From Erythrocercus mccallii (Eukaryota; Chordata; Aves; Passeriformes; Dicruridae), in NCBI GenBank assembly GCA_013397435.1, contig VZRG01001051.1:137060-201059 (forward strand): a stretch of DNA of 64,000 bases, given 5' to 3'. Every line of letters starts with the position of its first letter. The stretch's first letter is position 1. The position numbers were made by a program, and so were the translations under genes. Of the stretch, positions 23,209 through 33,222 are shown piece after piece. The notes beneath the pieces are model-generated. The model searched no databases. It was given only the letters and a program-made list of their open reading frames with translations, and had not been told where the DNA came from.

Positions 23209-24188
23209 TTATATCCATTAACAACTTGCATTTAAATATTATTCAGTAACACAGGACTCAGGTGTGGAGAGAATGCTGTTTCCTCATAGTTTCCCCTTTT
23301 TGCTAGAAGTGCTGACAGACTTTGTGCTCAGTGATTTCCTGGGAATCCCCCCCAGCACGGAGCAGACACGGACCTGGCCGGCTGAGCTCTTGTCTGAAAG
23401 CTCCTTCCTTGCATCCATGGCATTAATTCAGCTGCCTTCCTATGGCTGCCTTCCTCCTGGATCATTTGATATATTCTGTAAACTGCCTGCTGAGGCACTG
23501 TGCCCGTGTTGTTCCGTGGAGAACACTGCCAGTCCCGCCGGATTGATATCCCTGATTTCCTGAGCTTGTTGCCATTATAATTCAGTGTCCTGCCTCCGTC
23601 CCTCTGGTCGGGGTGCACGGCACGGGAATTGTTTATGTTGTGGAATTACCTTCTGACACTGATGCATGAGGAAATTATTCCAAAAACCCCGGAAAAAATA
23701 CAGCGCATGCTGCAAGAAATTCAGGGAAATAACTGGGATAAGGGAAACTTTCCAGAGCAGCCAGAAGTATGGAAGTCTTTCCAAGGATTTGTGTCATGCA
23801 GGGGCAATTGTGTGGTGCTCGGCAAAGATTCCTACAGGACAGTCACACTTGGAATTCCAGCAGATTAGCCTATCATCAAGTCATCGGGATCCTGCTCTTG
23901 GAATAAACACAGCTGTTGTTTTCCAAGAAATGTGGCAAAGAGCAGCAAGGAAAAAAGGGACAATTAATGTTGTTAAAAGCCAAGGAACTCAGGCTGGCAT
24001 CACTCTGGTTGGGAGAGTTTGGCTTCCTGGAAAGCAACAGAGGAAAACTCAAACCTATCCCATATCAGAGTGCCACTCATGACTTTCTAAATTGAAGGTA
24101 GGAATAATTCCCTTTTAAAAAAGAATGTTTTTGTGTTAGTTTGTTTTTTTTGGTGTGGGGAACATTTTAATTTTTTTTTTTTAAATCA
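23209..24188. other. unique noncoding sequence, one odd small frame
   Basis: 23320-23640 is a repeat-free mixed-composition block that could be conserved. A 79-codon plus frame lies at 23629-23868 (discussed under findings). No supported gene. Confidence 0.5.
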
Positions 24189-24372
24189 GGCACAGGGTGC
24201 CCAGAGGAGCTGTAGCTGTCCCTGGATCTCTGGAAGTGTCCAAGGCCAGATTGGATTGAGCTTGGACACTTCCAGGGATAGAGGAAGGTGTCCTTGCCCA
24301 TGGCAGGGTGTGGAAAGAGATGATCTTTAAAGCCCCTTCCAACCCAAATCTTTCTGTGACTCTGTGATTCCT
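24189..24372 (+). mobile_element. CR1 LINE 3' end
   Basis: It runs from CACAGGGTGCCCAGAGG through GGAAGTGTCCAAGGCCAGA to CCAACCCAAATC and a short CTGTGACTCTGTGATTC tail. 5'-truncated. Part of the middle has been replaced by a second copy of CTTCCAGGGA in reverse sense. Confidence 0.88.
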
Positions 24373-26987
24373 TGTTTTTGGATGCATGGATCTTGGATCC
24401 ATCTGAATATGTAAGGATCTGGGGAAAAATTAATTAGGATATTTCCTAAAACAAATCCCCAGATTATGCTTCCATAGCATCTCTCTCCAGAAAACCTGCA
24501 AACTCTATAAAAGATGCAGCTAAAGGCTTCTTTTTAAAGTTTTGGCTTCTACAACGTGTTTTACCCCAAAATAAATCCACAAACTCTTTGTTAGTGCAGC
24601 CAGAAGGCAATTTTCGGGTTTCAATGGAAAAATGGAAAGCTGAGGTTTAAACAATCTGTTCTTTCCTGGGACCTCCTTGGAGCAGGAGAGGCTCAGAGAC
24701 CTGAGATAGCAGGGAAAGGGATTAATTTGGACAACAGAGGAAACAGAAGAGTCTTGATGTCTTTAAAGGAAGAAAGTGGAGAGAAAATGAGCGTATAATG
24801 ATATAAAACACCTCTGGTGGCCTCAGCAAAAGTGTCAGGAGGGGCCATCGGAGAAAATATGTGTGAGTGAGAGGAGCTCATTTCCTCTGCGTGGCTGAGG
24901 GGGCTCATCCCTAACACCTCAGCCCTTCATTTCTACCCCCTCTGCCTGGATGGGGACAGCAATTTCCTTCTCTTTTATATCCAAACTGGAAATCATCCTG
25001 CTCTCCCCATTCCTCATGGGAAACACGGCACGAGGATGGATTGGGCCGAGGGAAGAGACCTAAGAAGGTGCTGGAAATAACGAGTGGGAGGATTGTCGTG
25101 GTGATGGGAGGAGTGTAACCAAGGTCTGGGATCCAAAAACCTGGAAAAATTGGTGCTGCCACCTGAGGACTTGCAGGAGATACCAAAGGTTGGAATTCAA
25201 AAAGCGAAGTCTGAAAGTGTTCTTTGCGGGGGTCTTCATGACAGAGCACATTGCAATGTTCAGCTTGCTAGTTAATTAATAAAAGTAATTTTTTTTGGCA
25301 CAGCTGTGCCCTGTCCTACATGGAATGAGAAGAAGAAGAATTAAATTTTCTTCCTTGGACATTACTCAATGAACCTTCCACTGGACAGTCTCTCTCTTTG
25401 CTTCTGCTTTCAAGCTCATTAATTCAAACTTCCAACTTCTTCATTCCCAATGCCAGAATAAAAATTTGTCTGTGTGTTTGAGTCTAGGCAGTCTGGCAAA
25501 GTTTATTCAAAATATGGATAGGAAATCTGATAAAAAAGGAATGATGGATAGGAAATCTGATAAAAGGAGTGATTCATTTCTGCCATAGCCATGAGCTGCA
25601 TCTTTGTTCCTTATTTATTTGTGTCACTTCAGGTGGAATGTCCTTCCACTGGGGCTCTGGAAAGCTCTGGAGAGAATTCCTGCTTGGGAAGTGAAGTGGA
25701 AATTCCTGGGGGGCCTCTTCATCTTTCTTTTCTATCACTGTGCATTTTTTGTCCACACTTTTGTATCTTAATAACAGCAAGAAGCAGAATTTGTAAGAAT
25801 TGCTTCAAGAATGGAGAACATGGCAGTCAATAAATTAATTTATTGAAAGAAACCAAAATTACTATCCATGGAATTCAGGAATTAGAAAATATAATTCAAA
25901 GTTATCTCTGACTCGATTTTGATGTGGGGTTGCCAAGAAGATGGTTTAAAAATGTAATTTTATTTGGCACATGGATTTTAAATGGAACAGGATGTCACGT
26001 GCTTGTGGAACACCCCCGTGGGATCAACTCTTTGGATGCAACTCCTCATATTTTGGGTTTGTGGCACAGAATTTACCTGTGGAGAGAATACATGGCTGCC
26101 CAGGCAAGGCATGGGAATGTGGGGCCTTTTATTCCAGCTTATTCCTGAGCGTTCCCTGTGGGCGGTTGTTGCGTTTCTGACATGATGGAGATTTTCTGTG
26201 GAGCCCTTGGATGTGATGGTCGGCATCACCAGGAGCCCACCAGTGTCTGGAGGCCTCTGCCACAACACTTTTGGGAGCATTTTTGGTAGGAATTTGGCCC
26301 CCTTGTGATTTCTCCCAGCTTTAGTTTTCCAGCTGGAACTTTCCTGGATGCAGGGATGTGTCTCCATCCCAACCTGTGCATCCTGCACTCTCTGAGGCCA
26401 TCCAATCCCAAATGGAGCCCTCACACCAACAATCAAATATCCAGCAATGCCGTCACATTCCAGGAGGAGAGAACAGCAAAATGCTTTTGGAAAATATTTG
26501 GGAAAATAAGATAAGTGGTGCACGCCGAGGTAGAGGGAGCCAATTTTGTGAGTCTCGGCTCTAACCGTAATGATGTGATTTAGATTAATTGCAGTGTTTT
26601 ATTGCTTTGAATTGAAAACAGCGTTTTTATAGGCGAGACAGCAGGTGCAGAATATCTCAAAAGCAAAGATCCAGTTTTTCCTGAATGCTTACTAAGTAAT
26701 AAAAATGGGAAAGGAAAACAAGACGGAAAATTCACTACACAAAGTGAATTTTTTTTCTAAATCCAAAGTGCTCCCCTTCATCTTCCTTGAAGCAATCACA
26801 GGTCTCCAGGGAGCAGATTTCCATCCTGCCTCACTGTGCACCCTGAGGATTTTGATGCAGTCTGAACTTTGCATAACAGACTGGCTGAAACCATTGGGTT
26901 GTGTCAATGAGATTTATGAGGGGCTGGAGAGCGCCTGGCTTTGGGGCAAGAGCTGAAGAGCAGGACAAGCATGAACACAGAGCCAAG
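24373..26987. other. unique noncoding sequence, one small tandem repeat
   Basis: No CR1. A 30-bp tandem duplication lies at 25514-25574. A 181-codon minus frame at 25978-26523 overlaps several plus frames and is unrecognised. No gene is supported. Confidence 0.5.
25514..25574. repeat. 30-bp direct tandem duplication
   Basis: The word ATGGATAGGAAATCTGATAA occurs at 25514 and again at 25544, with near-perfect identity across the unit. Confidence 0.9.
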
Positions 26988-27113
26988 ACTCCAAGATCAA
27001 AATGTCCAGTGAATCCTGTGGATCCTTATTCCTCACAACAGCAATGCCCAGTAGGTTCTCTCTTGAGAATAGAAAGTGAATTATGAGTTAGGCACCTTGA
27101 AGCCCATCATTAT
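26988..27113 (+). repeat. unnamed dispersed repeat, module X
   Basis: This aligns with 22697-22820 over about 124 bases with roughly 16 differences and no evident indel. The homology stops near TATCTGCAG, where the other copy passes into module Y. The copy is therefore truncated or only X is shared. Confidence 0.75.
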
Positions 27114-27369
27114 CTGCAGTTCTCCACCGAAGGGCTGCTGTTTGTTCATTCTGGCCGTGTGTCCTGGCTGCAGTCTGTCCTGGGTACACTCTGCTGCTCA
27201 GCACCCAAAGTGCTTCCTTCCTAAATTAGCCTAAATTAGAATTCTTCACCCTTGATGGGATTGGATGCCCAAAACTGCACATTTTCAGTCTCTTCCTTGG
27301 GGATAATCACAAGGACATGGTGCTGTGCAGTGAGACGGCATTTTGCTTAGTCAAAGGCAAAGAGAAGAG
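27114..27369. other. short unique stretch
   Basis: No recognisable feature. Confidence 0.5.
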
Positions 27370-27656
27370 TTTCCAAGGGCATGGTGTGACAGGACAAGGG
27401 GATTGGCATACAAGTGACAAAGAGGAGCTTTGGATTCGATATTAAGCAGAGAATCTTCCCTGTCAGGGTGGGGAGACCCTGGCACAGGGTGCCCAGAGAA
27501 GCTGTGGCTGCCCCTGGATCCCTGGAAGTGTCCAAGGCCAGGCTGGATGGGGTTTGGAGCAGCCTGGGATAGTGGAAGATGTCCCTGCCCATGGCAGTGG
27601 TGGGACTGCATGATCTTTAAGGTCCCTTCCAACCCAAACTTTCTGGGATTCCAGGA
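27370..27656 (+). mobile_element. CR1 LINE 3' end, about 290 bp
   Basis: It carries GTGACAGGACAAGGGGA, the ATATTAAGCAGAGAATC block, CACAGGGTGCCCAGAGAAGC, GGCCAGGCTGGATGGGG and CCCTTCCAACCCAAAC in the order expected of CR1. 5'-truncated, with only a weak tail. Confidence 0.9.
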
Positions 27657-28520
27657 TAAGCAGAGGAGTGCTGTGTGCTGAGTCGTAGGTTCCCCATATC
27701 CTTTCTTTGGGAAGAACGTGTCTTTCCCAGCATTGCCTCTCTCATCCTTTCTGGGTATAGATTTAGAAATCCATTCCCAGTTGGAGTAGCTGAGTCTGTT
27801 CTGCTGAGGGCTTCCAGGGATCCACTGGAATGGGCTGAGGAAAGCTCTGGACAGTGCTGGTGGTGGGGAGCACACCTGGGACAGCTCAGACTCTTCACCT
27901 ATGAAATTCAGCATCCCTGGTTGTTACCCACCATGCTTGATTTGCTCACTGCCTCAGAGAGTTTTCATTTTGTTTCAATAAATGGAAAAGCCAGTGCTTT
28001 GTGCTGTACAAGAATTTGCATTTGGAAATGCAGATTCATCCATAGTAACAAAGAGCAGAATCATTTGGGGAGCAGAAACTACACAAAGACCTAAAGGGAG
28101 GGGTAACAAGCCTAAATATAAACAAACATTGATTATTTTAACTAGCAATGCAATTTTTTTTTTCCAAGACAAACCATTTCCTTTCTTTTCCCTCCCACTG
28201 ATGTCCAGGTTGGTTTGATATTTTTGATAAGGATAAGGAGAGAAACCACTTAGCTCGGAGGCAGGAATGGGCCCAAGAGAGCTGTGCAGGGCTGTTCAGA
28301 AGGGCTGGCTCAGCAGAGCTGTCTGGCCTGGCTCTGTCTGCCCAGCCAGGTGTCTGCTGAGCAGGGAGCTGACTGCTCTGAGCCTGAGCTGCCTGGCCAC
28401 GATGGCCAACAGCTGCCAGAGCCCTCCTGGGGCTGCAGAGCTTCCTCCCTGGTCCCAGGAACACCAGGAGGAGGCACAAGGGTATGCACTGGTGTTAAAT
28501 AAAAATAGAAATATTAATGT
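27657..28520. other. unique noncoding sequence, no gene seen
   Basis: 28250-28480 is GC-rich with many CTG/CAG words and supports frames on both strands. The longest plus frame (188 codons from 28267) reads straight into the next CR1, so it is not a credible gene. Confidence 0.5.
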
Positions 28521-28874
28521 AGAATCCCAGAATCCCAGAACGGTTTGGGTTGGAAGGGGTCTCAAAGCTCATCCAGTTCCATCCCTGCCATGGGCAGGGA
28601 CACTGGCCACTATCCCAGGGTGCTCCAACCTGGCCTTGGATACTTCCAGGGATCCAGGGGCAGCCACAGCTGCTCTGGGCACCCTGTGCCAGGGCCTCCC
28701 CACCCTCATGGGGAAAATTTCTTCCCAGCATCCAACCCAAACCTACCCTACTTCAGATGAATGCCTTTCCCTGAGTCCTGTCCCTCCATCTTTTGAACCA
28801 AATTCCTCACCAGCTCTCCTGGAGCCCCTTTAGGAAGGGGCTCTAAGTTTTCCCTGGAGCTTTCTCTTCTCCAG
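28521..28874 (-). mobile_element. CR1 LINE 3' end, antisense, about 350 bp
   Basis: It starts with a duplicated AGAATCCCAG tail unit and GGTTTGGGTTGGAAGGGG, then GGGATCCAGGGGCAGCCACAG. It extends past the CCTGTGCCAGGGCC block into late ORF2 sequence (AGCTTTCTCTTCTCCAGAC). No frame survives. Confidence 0.9.
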
Positions 28875-30060
28875 ACATCAGCATTCATCTATGTAAGTTA
28901 AAAAGTGGCAGATGTTGGTCAAAGATTCAGCTCCCTTTGGTTCAGCTCTGCTGTTGCCACAGGTCTGTCTTCACAGAAACCATTTGAGGTTTCCTGTGAA
29001 AGCTTTGGGCTCTTCCCAGGCAGGAGATCCCATCCACGGGGTTTGGAATTTTTGTTTGTCATAGAGAAGCAGCTCCATCCCTGCTCTTCCCTGCTCCCAT
29101 CCATCTGCACCGATGGTCAGGTGAGCAGCACCAACACCCCCCACCACTGCATGCCCACAGCTGGGTATAAACATTTCCCAGTTCCAGCCCTTTGCTTTAA
29201 TGAGGTTTGGGGTATTACCCAATCCTTCAGAGTCTTTGGGGAAAGACAGCTGGGAAAGGGCAAGCAAAACTCTCCTATTTTAGTGTGCATTGCATAAGAG
29301 AGGCACAGGAAGCAGGGAGAGAGCTCTGAGGAGGAGAGATTTATCCCACACAACACTGCCAACGGAGCACAGTCTGGTAAGGGCACCCAGGGCTCGTTCC
29401 TCCCATGCTATACATAGATCCTCCTGCCTATAATGGGAGAATTAGGTAATTTTTCAGTTTTTGGTATAAGGCATGGTTTGTTTTGTGTAGCTGATTACTG
29501 GAATGGCTGGCAAACAAGATTTCCTGGAGTTGTGACTCCAGAATATTTGTTCTGTGAATGATTGAAGGCTCTGTCCCCATTTGTTTTCCTCATGACCCTG
29601 ACCTTCGCTGGTCCCATTTCCATTTTTAATGCGCTCCTTGGTGTAACAGCAGAACGAGAGCGGGGCTTGCTCATTCAAGACAGGTTTTTCTGTTTTCCTT
29701 TTTCCTGTTTGTAATTTTCTGCTGTTACAGATCAGGTTGTAGTTGTTGGCAGTGATTCATGCAGAGAGGCAGAAGACCCAGATTTTTTGTTTAGCATTTT
29801 TCAATATGTTTGGCATTTTAATGTTCTCAAACCACTCTTTAATTTGTTACATCTTGCTCACTCATAATGTACAGCTGGGAAGAGATTGGTACCATGGAGA
29901 AGTTCCTGAGGGCTCCTGGGTGAGGAGTATTAGAGACTGGAATGTTTAGGTAATTATGGAACAATTGGGAGTTTACTGAGGGTCCATTACATGCCACGAG
30001 TTTAAAATGTGAAAAAAAAAAAAGTCTTTTGACTGAGCAGATTTTTTGCTTGTCTGAATT
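28875..30060. other. unique noncoding sequence, no gene seen
   Basis: No repeat is recognised. 28905-29297 has an unrecognised 130-codon plus frame opposed by 98- and 89-codon minus frames, so I treat it as chance. Confidence 0.5.
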
Positions 30061-30275
30061 AGAATCATGGAATGATTCAGGTTGGAAATGACCTCTCAGA
30101 CCATCGAGACCCTCAGCACTGCCAAGGCTGCCACTGACCTATGTCCCCATGTGCCACATCCACCCATTATTTCAACACTTCCAGAGGTGGTGACTCCATC
30201 ACTTCCCTGGGCAACCTGTTCCAACGCTTGACCTACCCTTCAGAGGTGAATTTTTTCCCAATATCCAATCCAGAT
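30061..30275 (-). mobile_element. CR1 LINE 3' end, antisense, second subtype
   Basis: It begins AGAATCATGGAATGATTCAG, then CACTGCCAAGGCTGCCAC and CCCATGTGCCACATCCAC. This is the CR1 3' subtype with the CACATCCAC block, shared with the copy at 32997. It ends in CAATATCCAATC. Confidence 0.85.
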
Positions 30276-30735
30276 TTCCATACTTCCGTTGACTACGGCA
30301 TTTGTAGTAGCTGCAAACCCACTGTGGTGTGTGAATTGGATTTGTGACCCTACAGATGATGAAGTGCTTGCTGCTTGTAAGGTAAAGTGCTCTGCACATA
30401 GTTAGGTAGAGGAAGGGGTCCTTCTGTGAAGTCTTCCAAGTTCTGTTTTATTTAAGCTCTGTTTTAGTGAGATTGATAAAAGGCAGTCGGAGGGTGAGGC
30501 AATTGGAATGAGGAGAAAAGTGCTGGAGCAGCAGTTAAAGCCCATCCTGATTTATTTCTCTGCCCACAAAGGAAAAGATTTAATCTGAGGGTAGATGCCA
30601 AGACATCCCAGTCCCTCAAAAGCAGGATGAGATGAATTGTGGACAGGAACAAGAAAAGCAGCGACACTGGAGTTTCACCTCTTTATTCCTCCCCGCACCT
30701 TCACCTTACAAGCGAATCAATTTTGTTTTTTTTAA
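30276..30735. other. unique noncoding sequence, no gene seen
   Basis: Ordinary unique sequence leading into the CpG-dense block. No feature. Confidence 0.5.
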
Positions 30736-31035
30736 TCCGAACGCATCTTGCGAAATAAATCTCCCGAGCGGAAAGATCTCCGTGCTTTGGAAACGCCTTC
30801 GTAATTCCTTCCTCTTCCCCGCGCTGCCTTTCCCGTGGATGCAAACACCAAGGCACCGTCAGCAGGATCTGCAAGAGGAATCATCTCCGCCTGACAGATG
30901 GGGCTGCGAGGCACAGATGGGGCTCCCTGACTGGAGCAGGGAGGCAAAAGCCGCGCGCGGAACATCGCGTCTCTCCCGCGTCCTTCCCTGCCCCATCCCG
31001 CGCTCCTCACGCGCCTTGGGACGCTGCTAAGGCGG
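30736..31035. promoter_or_regulatory. isolated CpG-dense block, possible small CpG island
   Basis: I count about 28 CpG dinucleotides in 300 bases, densest at 30951-31015 with runs such as CCGCGCGCGG. The observed/expected ratio, estimated by hand, is near 1, whereas the flanks have almost none. A 132-codon plus frame and a 148-codon minus frame cross it. Both are unrecognised and expected where G+C is high. An unannotated promoter, first exon or orphan CpG island is plausible. No TATA box, start site or splice donor decides between them. Confidence 0.4.
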
Positions 31036-31561
31036 GAGAAGGGTGAAGTCATGCCCTGATCTGGTGTGATTTCCGCTGGGAATTGTGTGATGCTGGTGGG
31101 GCTCACAAGACATTCCAGCACCACAAAGGATTTTACTTCTTTTTCTCGGAGGATTTTGCTCTTCTTGTGGAACAGCATCGGATGGTGAAATCTGGATTGT
31201 TCTCACACAGAGAACAGTCTCTGCTATCCTGTCTGATGGCTATGGAGTCTCCAGGAAGAGATGGTTGGAGATGAGGGAGGTTTCCTTCAGAAATCCTCTT
31301 GGCTTCTGGTTGTGTTTGGCAAAAATTGGACCTTGTCTGTCAAATGTTCTGATTTTGTGGAAGGGGCGAATTCCCCAAGTTTCTGCTATTTGTATTTTAA
31401 ATGTGGAGAGAGATACTTTCCTACTAGACCTGGAGAAAAAAAGCATGAAGGCTCTGAAAATCCTGGAAACTGAAGCAATAGGGGATATTTTCTTAGGGTG
31501 TGTTTAATGTCAGGTATTTAAAGGCAGATAAATCCGTTCTGTCTTTCATTAACAAGCAAAA
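31036..31561. other. unique noncoding sequence, no gene seen
   Basis: No repeat or gene is recognised between the CpG block and the next CR1. Confidence 0.5.
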
Positions 31562-31752
31562 GGAAGTTGTGGACTCCCTATCCTTGGAAGTGTCCAAGGT
31601 TGGATGGGGCTTGGAGAACCCTGGCACAGTGGAAAGTGTCTCTGCCCACGGCCGGAGGTAAAACAGTTGAAAACTGATGACCAGCTTTATAGCTGGGATG
31701 AGCCTTAGTGTCCTTCCAAACCAAACTATTCTGGGATTGTGTGGTTCTGTGA
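31562..31752 (+). mobile_element. CR1 LINE 3' end with an internal insertion
   Basis: It carries AGTTGTGGACTCCCTATCC, GTTGGATGGGGCTTGGAG, GTGTCTCTGCCCACGG and CCTTCCAAACCAAACTATTC. About 35 extra bases between the GCCCACGG and CCTTCC blocks are absent from other copies here. Confidence 0.85.
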
Positions 31753-32996
31753 AACTTCCAGCAGGTTTAAACCCCAGAACAGGTGGTGAAAGACAAACAT
31801 TCCTGAGTGCACAGCCTCCAAGGAAGCCAGGAGATGACATTGTCATCCAAGATTCTCTTCCTTCCCTTTATTTCCTTGTGGAGGTCAGGTCAGAATTCCT
31901 CGTTAAAGGAATGGAGAACTGATCAGTGAAGAGATTCGTGGATGGAATGGTGTCTTGAGCAATTCCTTCTTCAGCAAGTATTGGCTGAGATGGGCAGGAA
32001 TCTTCTCCATGAGGGATTATCATTCCCTCCTCCTCCCTTGCAGGAGGTGTGCTTGTGAGTGTGTGAGCTCAGGAATTTGCTGATTTATTTTTTTAATACC
32101 GCATTGGGTAACAGCGGTTCTGGATCATTTCACCAAAAATTTCAGAAAAACGCTTTGCTCCAGAGCTGGAGCTCGTTTTCTATCAGAGTTTGGAGATATT
32201 ATTAAACTTTGCATCGCTGTGAATTACGTCTCAGTCAGCACATTATCAAAATAGCAACATCTTGAAATACTTATTGAACAAACATGAAAGTAGCGTCTTG
32301 GATTACTTAGGAAGCATCTTTACACAGCGAGGAGAAATACAAGCTTTCTGTTTTTTGGGTAATAAAGGGCAAACAGGCTCAATAAATAGCTGCTTTTGGG
32401 AAATGGGATTTAATATTCGTGAAAGTCAGCATTCTTGGGGAAAAAAAATATAATAAAAGAGAAAGAAAACCTAAAAGCTCAGGGCTCTCCTCTACACAAT
32501 AGGCAAAACCATCAAGAAGCCCGCTTGGGATACACTGAAGTTCAAGTTTTGTCAATCCCAGGGAGGGTTTTTAGTGGCTGGAGGATGTCAGGGAGATAAA
32601 ATTCATCGGGCCTTTGGGAAATGCTACAAGTTCATTAAATGAGATGGTGGTGAAGTCAGAATATTTTAAACCTCACATTTTAAATTAGTTTTATTCAGCA
32701 CTTTACACGTTTTTCTCAAGCTTTTTTGGTACATTTTTGTTGCAAAGGCCTCATTTGACATTCTGTGAAGATAATGGGACAATCTAATAGTAAACCAAAG
32801 CTTGCCAGCATGAAGCCACACCTCAGTGAGCCCCCAGCTGAGTTCTAATGCTGTCCTAATTCCTTAATGATCCTTTCATTCCAACAACCTGCAGCTTGTC
32901 CAGAAGGAGGTCTCTGCTTGCTGGGGACTGTGCAAACACAGAGTAATAAATGTTCCCTCTCATGCCAAAACATTGGGAAGAGGCAGGGGAAGGGAG
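31753..32996. other. unique noncoding sequence, no gene seen
   Basis: 32090-32340 is repeat-free with an unusual mix of CpG and AT-rich words (ACGTCTCAGTCAGC, AGTAGCGTCTTGG) and could be a conserved element. No frame above 65 codons outside the CR1 edge. Confidence 0.45.
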
Positions 32997-33222
32997 CATG
33001 GAATGGTTTAGGATGGAAAAACTCTCCAAGATCATCGAGTCCAGCACTGCCAGGGCCACCACTGCCCCATGTCCCCAAGTGCCACATCCACAGGGCTTTG
33101 AAATCCCTCCAGGGATGGGGGGATTCACTACCCTGTGCAGCTGTGCCAGGGCTGGACAGCCCTTTCCATGAAGGAATTTTCCCTAATATCCAATTTAATC
33201 CTCTCTTGCTGCAACTTGAGGC
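32997..33222 (-). mobile_element. CR1 LINE 3' end, antisense, second subtype
   Basis: It begins CATGGAATGGTTTAGGATGG, then CACTGCCAGGGCCACCACTG and AAGTGCCACATCCACAGGGC. It ends in the AATATCCAATTTAATCC block. Same subtype as the copy at 30061. Confidence 0.88.

Noticed and set aside
25978..26523. 181-codon minus frame
   Set aside because: No recognisable domain, start context or splice sites, and several overlapping frames are open on plus.
28267..28833. 188-codon plus frame with a CTG-rich start
   Set aside because: Its second half is antisense CR1. The first half is opposed by similar minus frames.
30632..31178. Overlapping 132-codon plus and 148-codon minus frames in the CpG block
   Set aside because: High G+C reduces stops on both strands. 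Neither frame resembles a known protein, so only the CpG density is reported.
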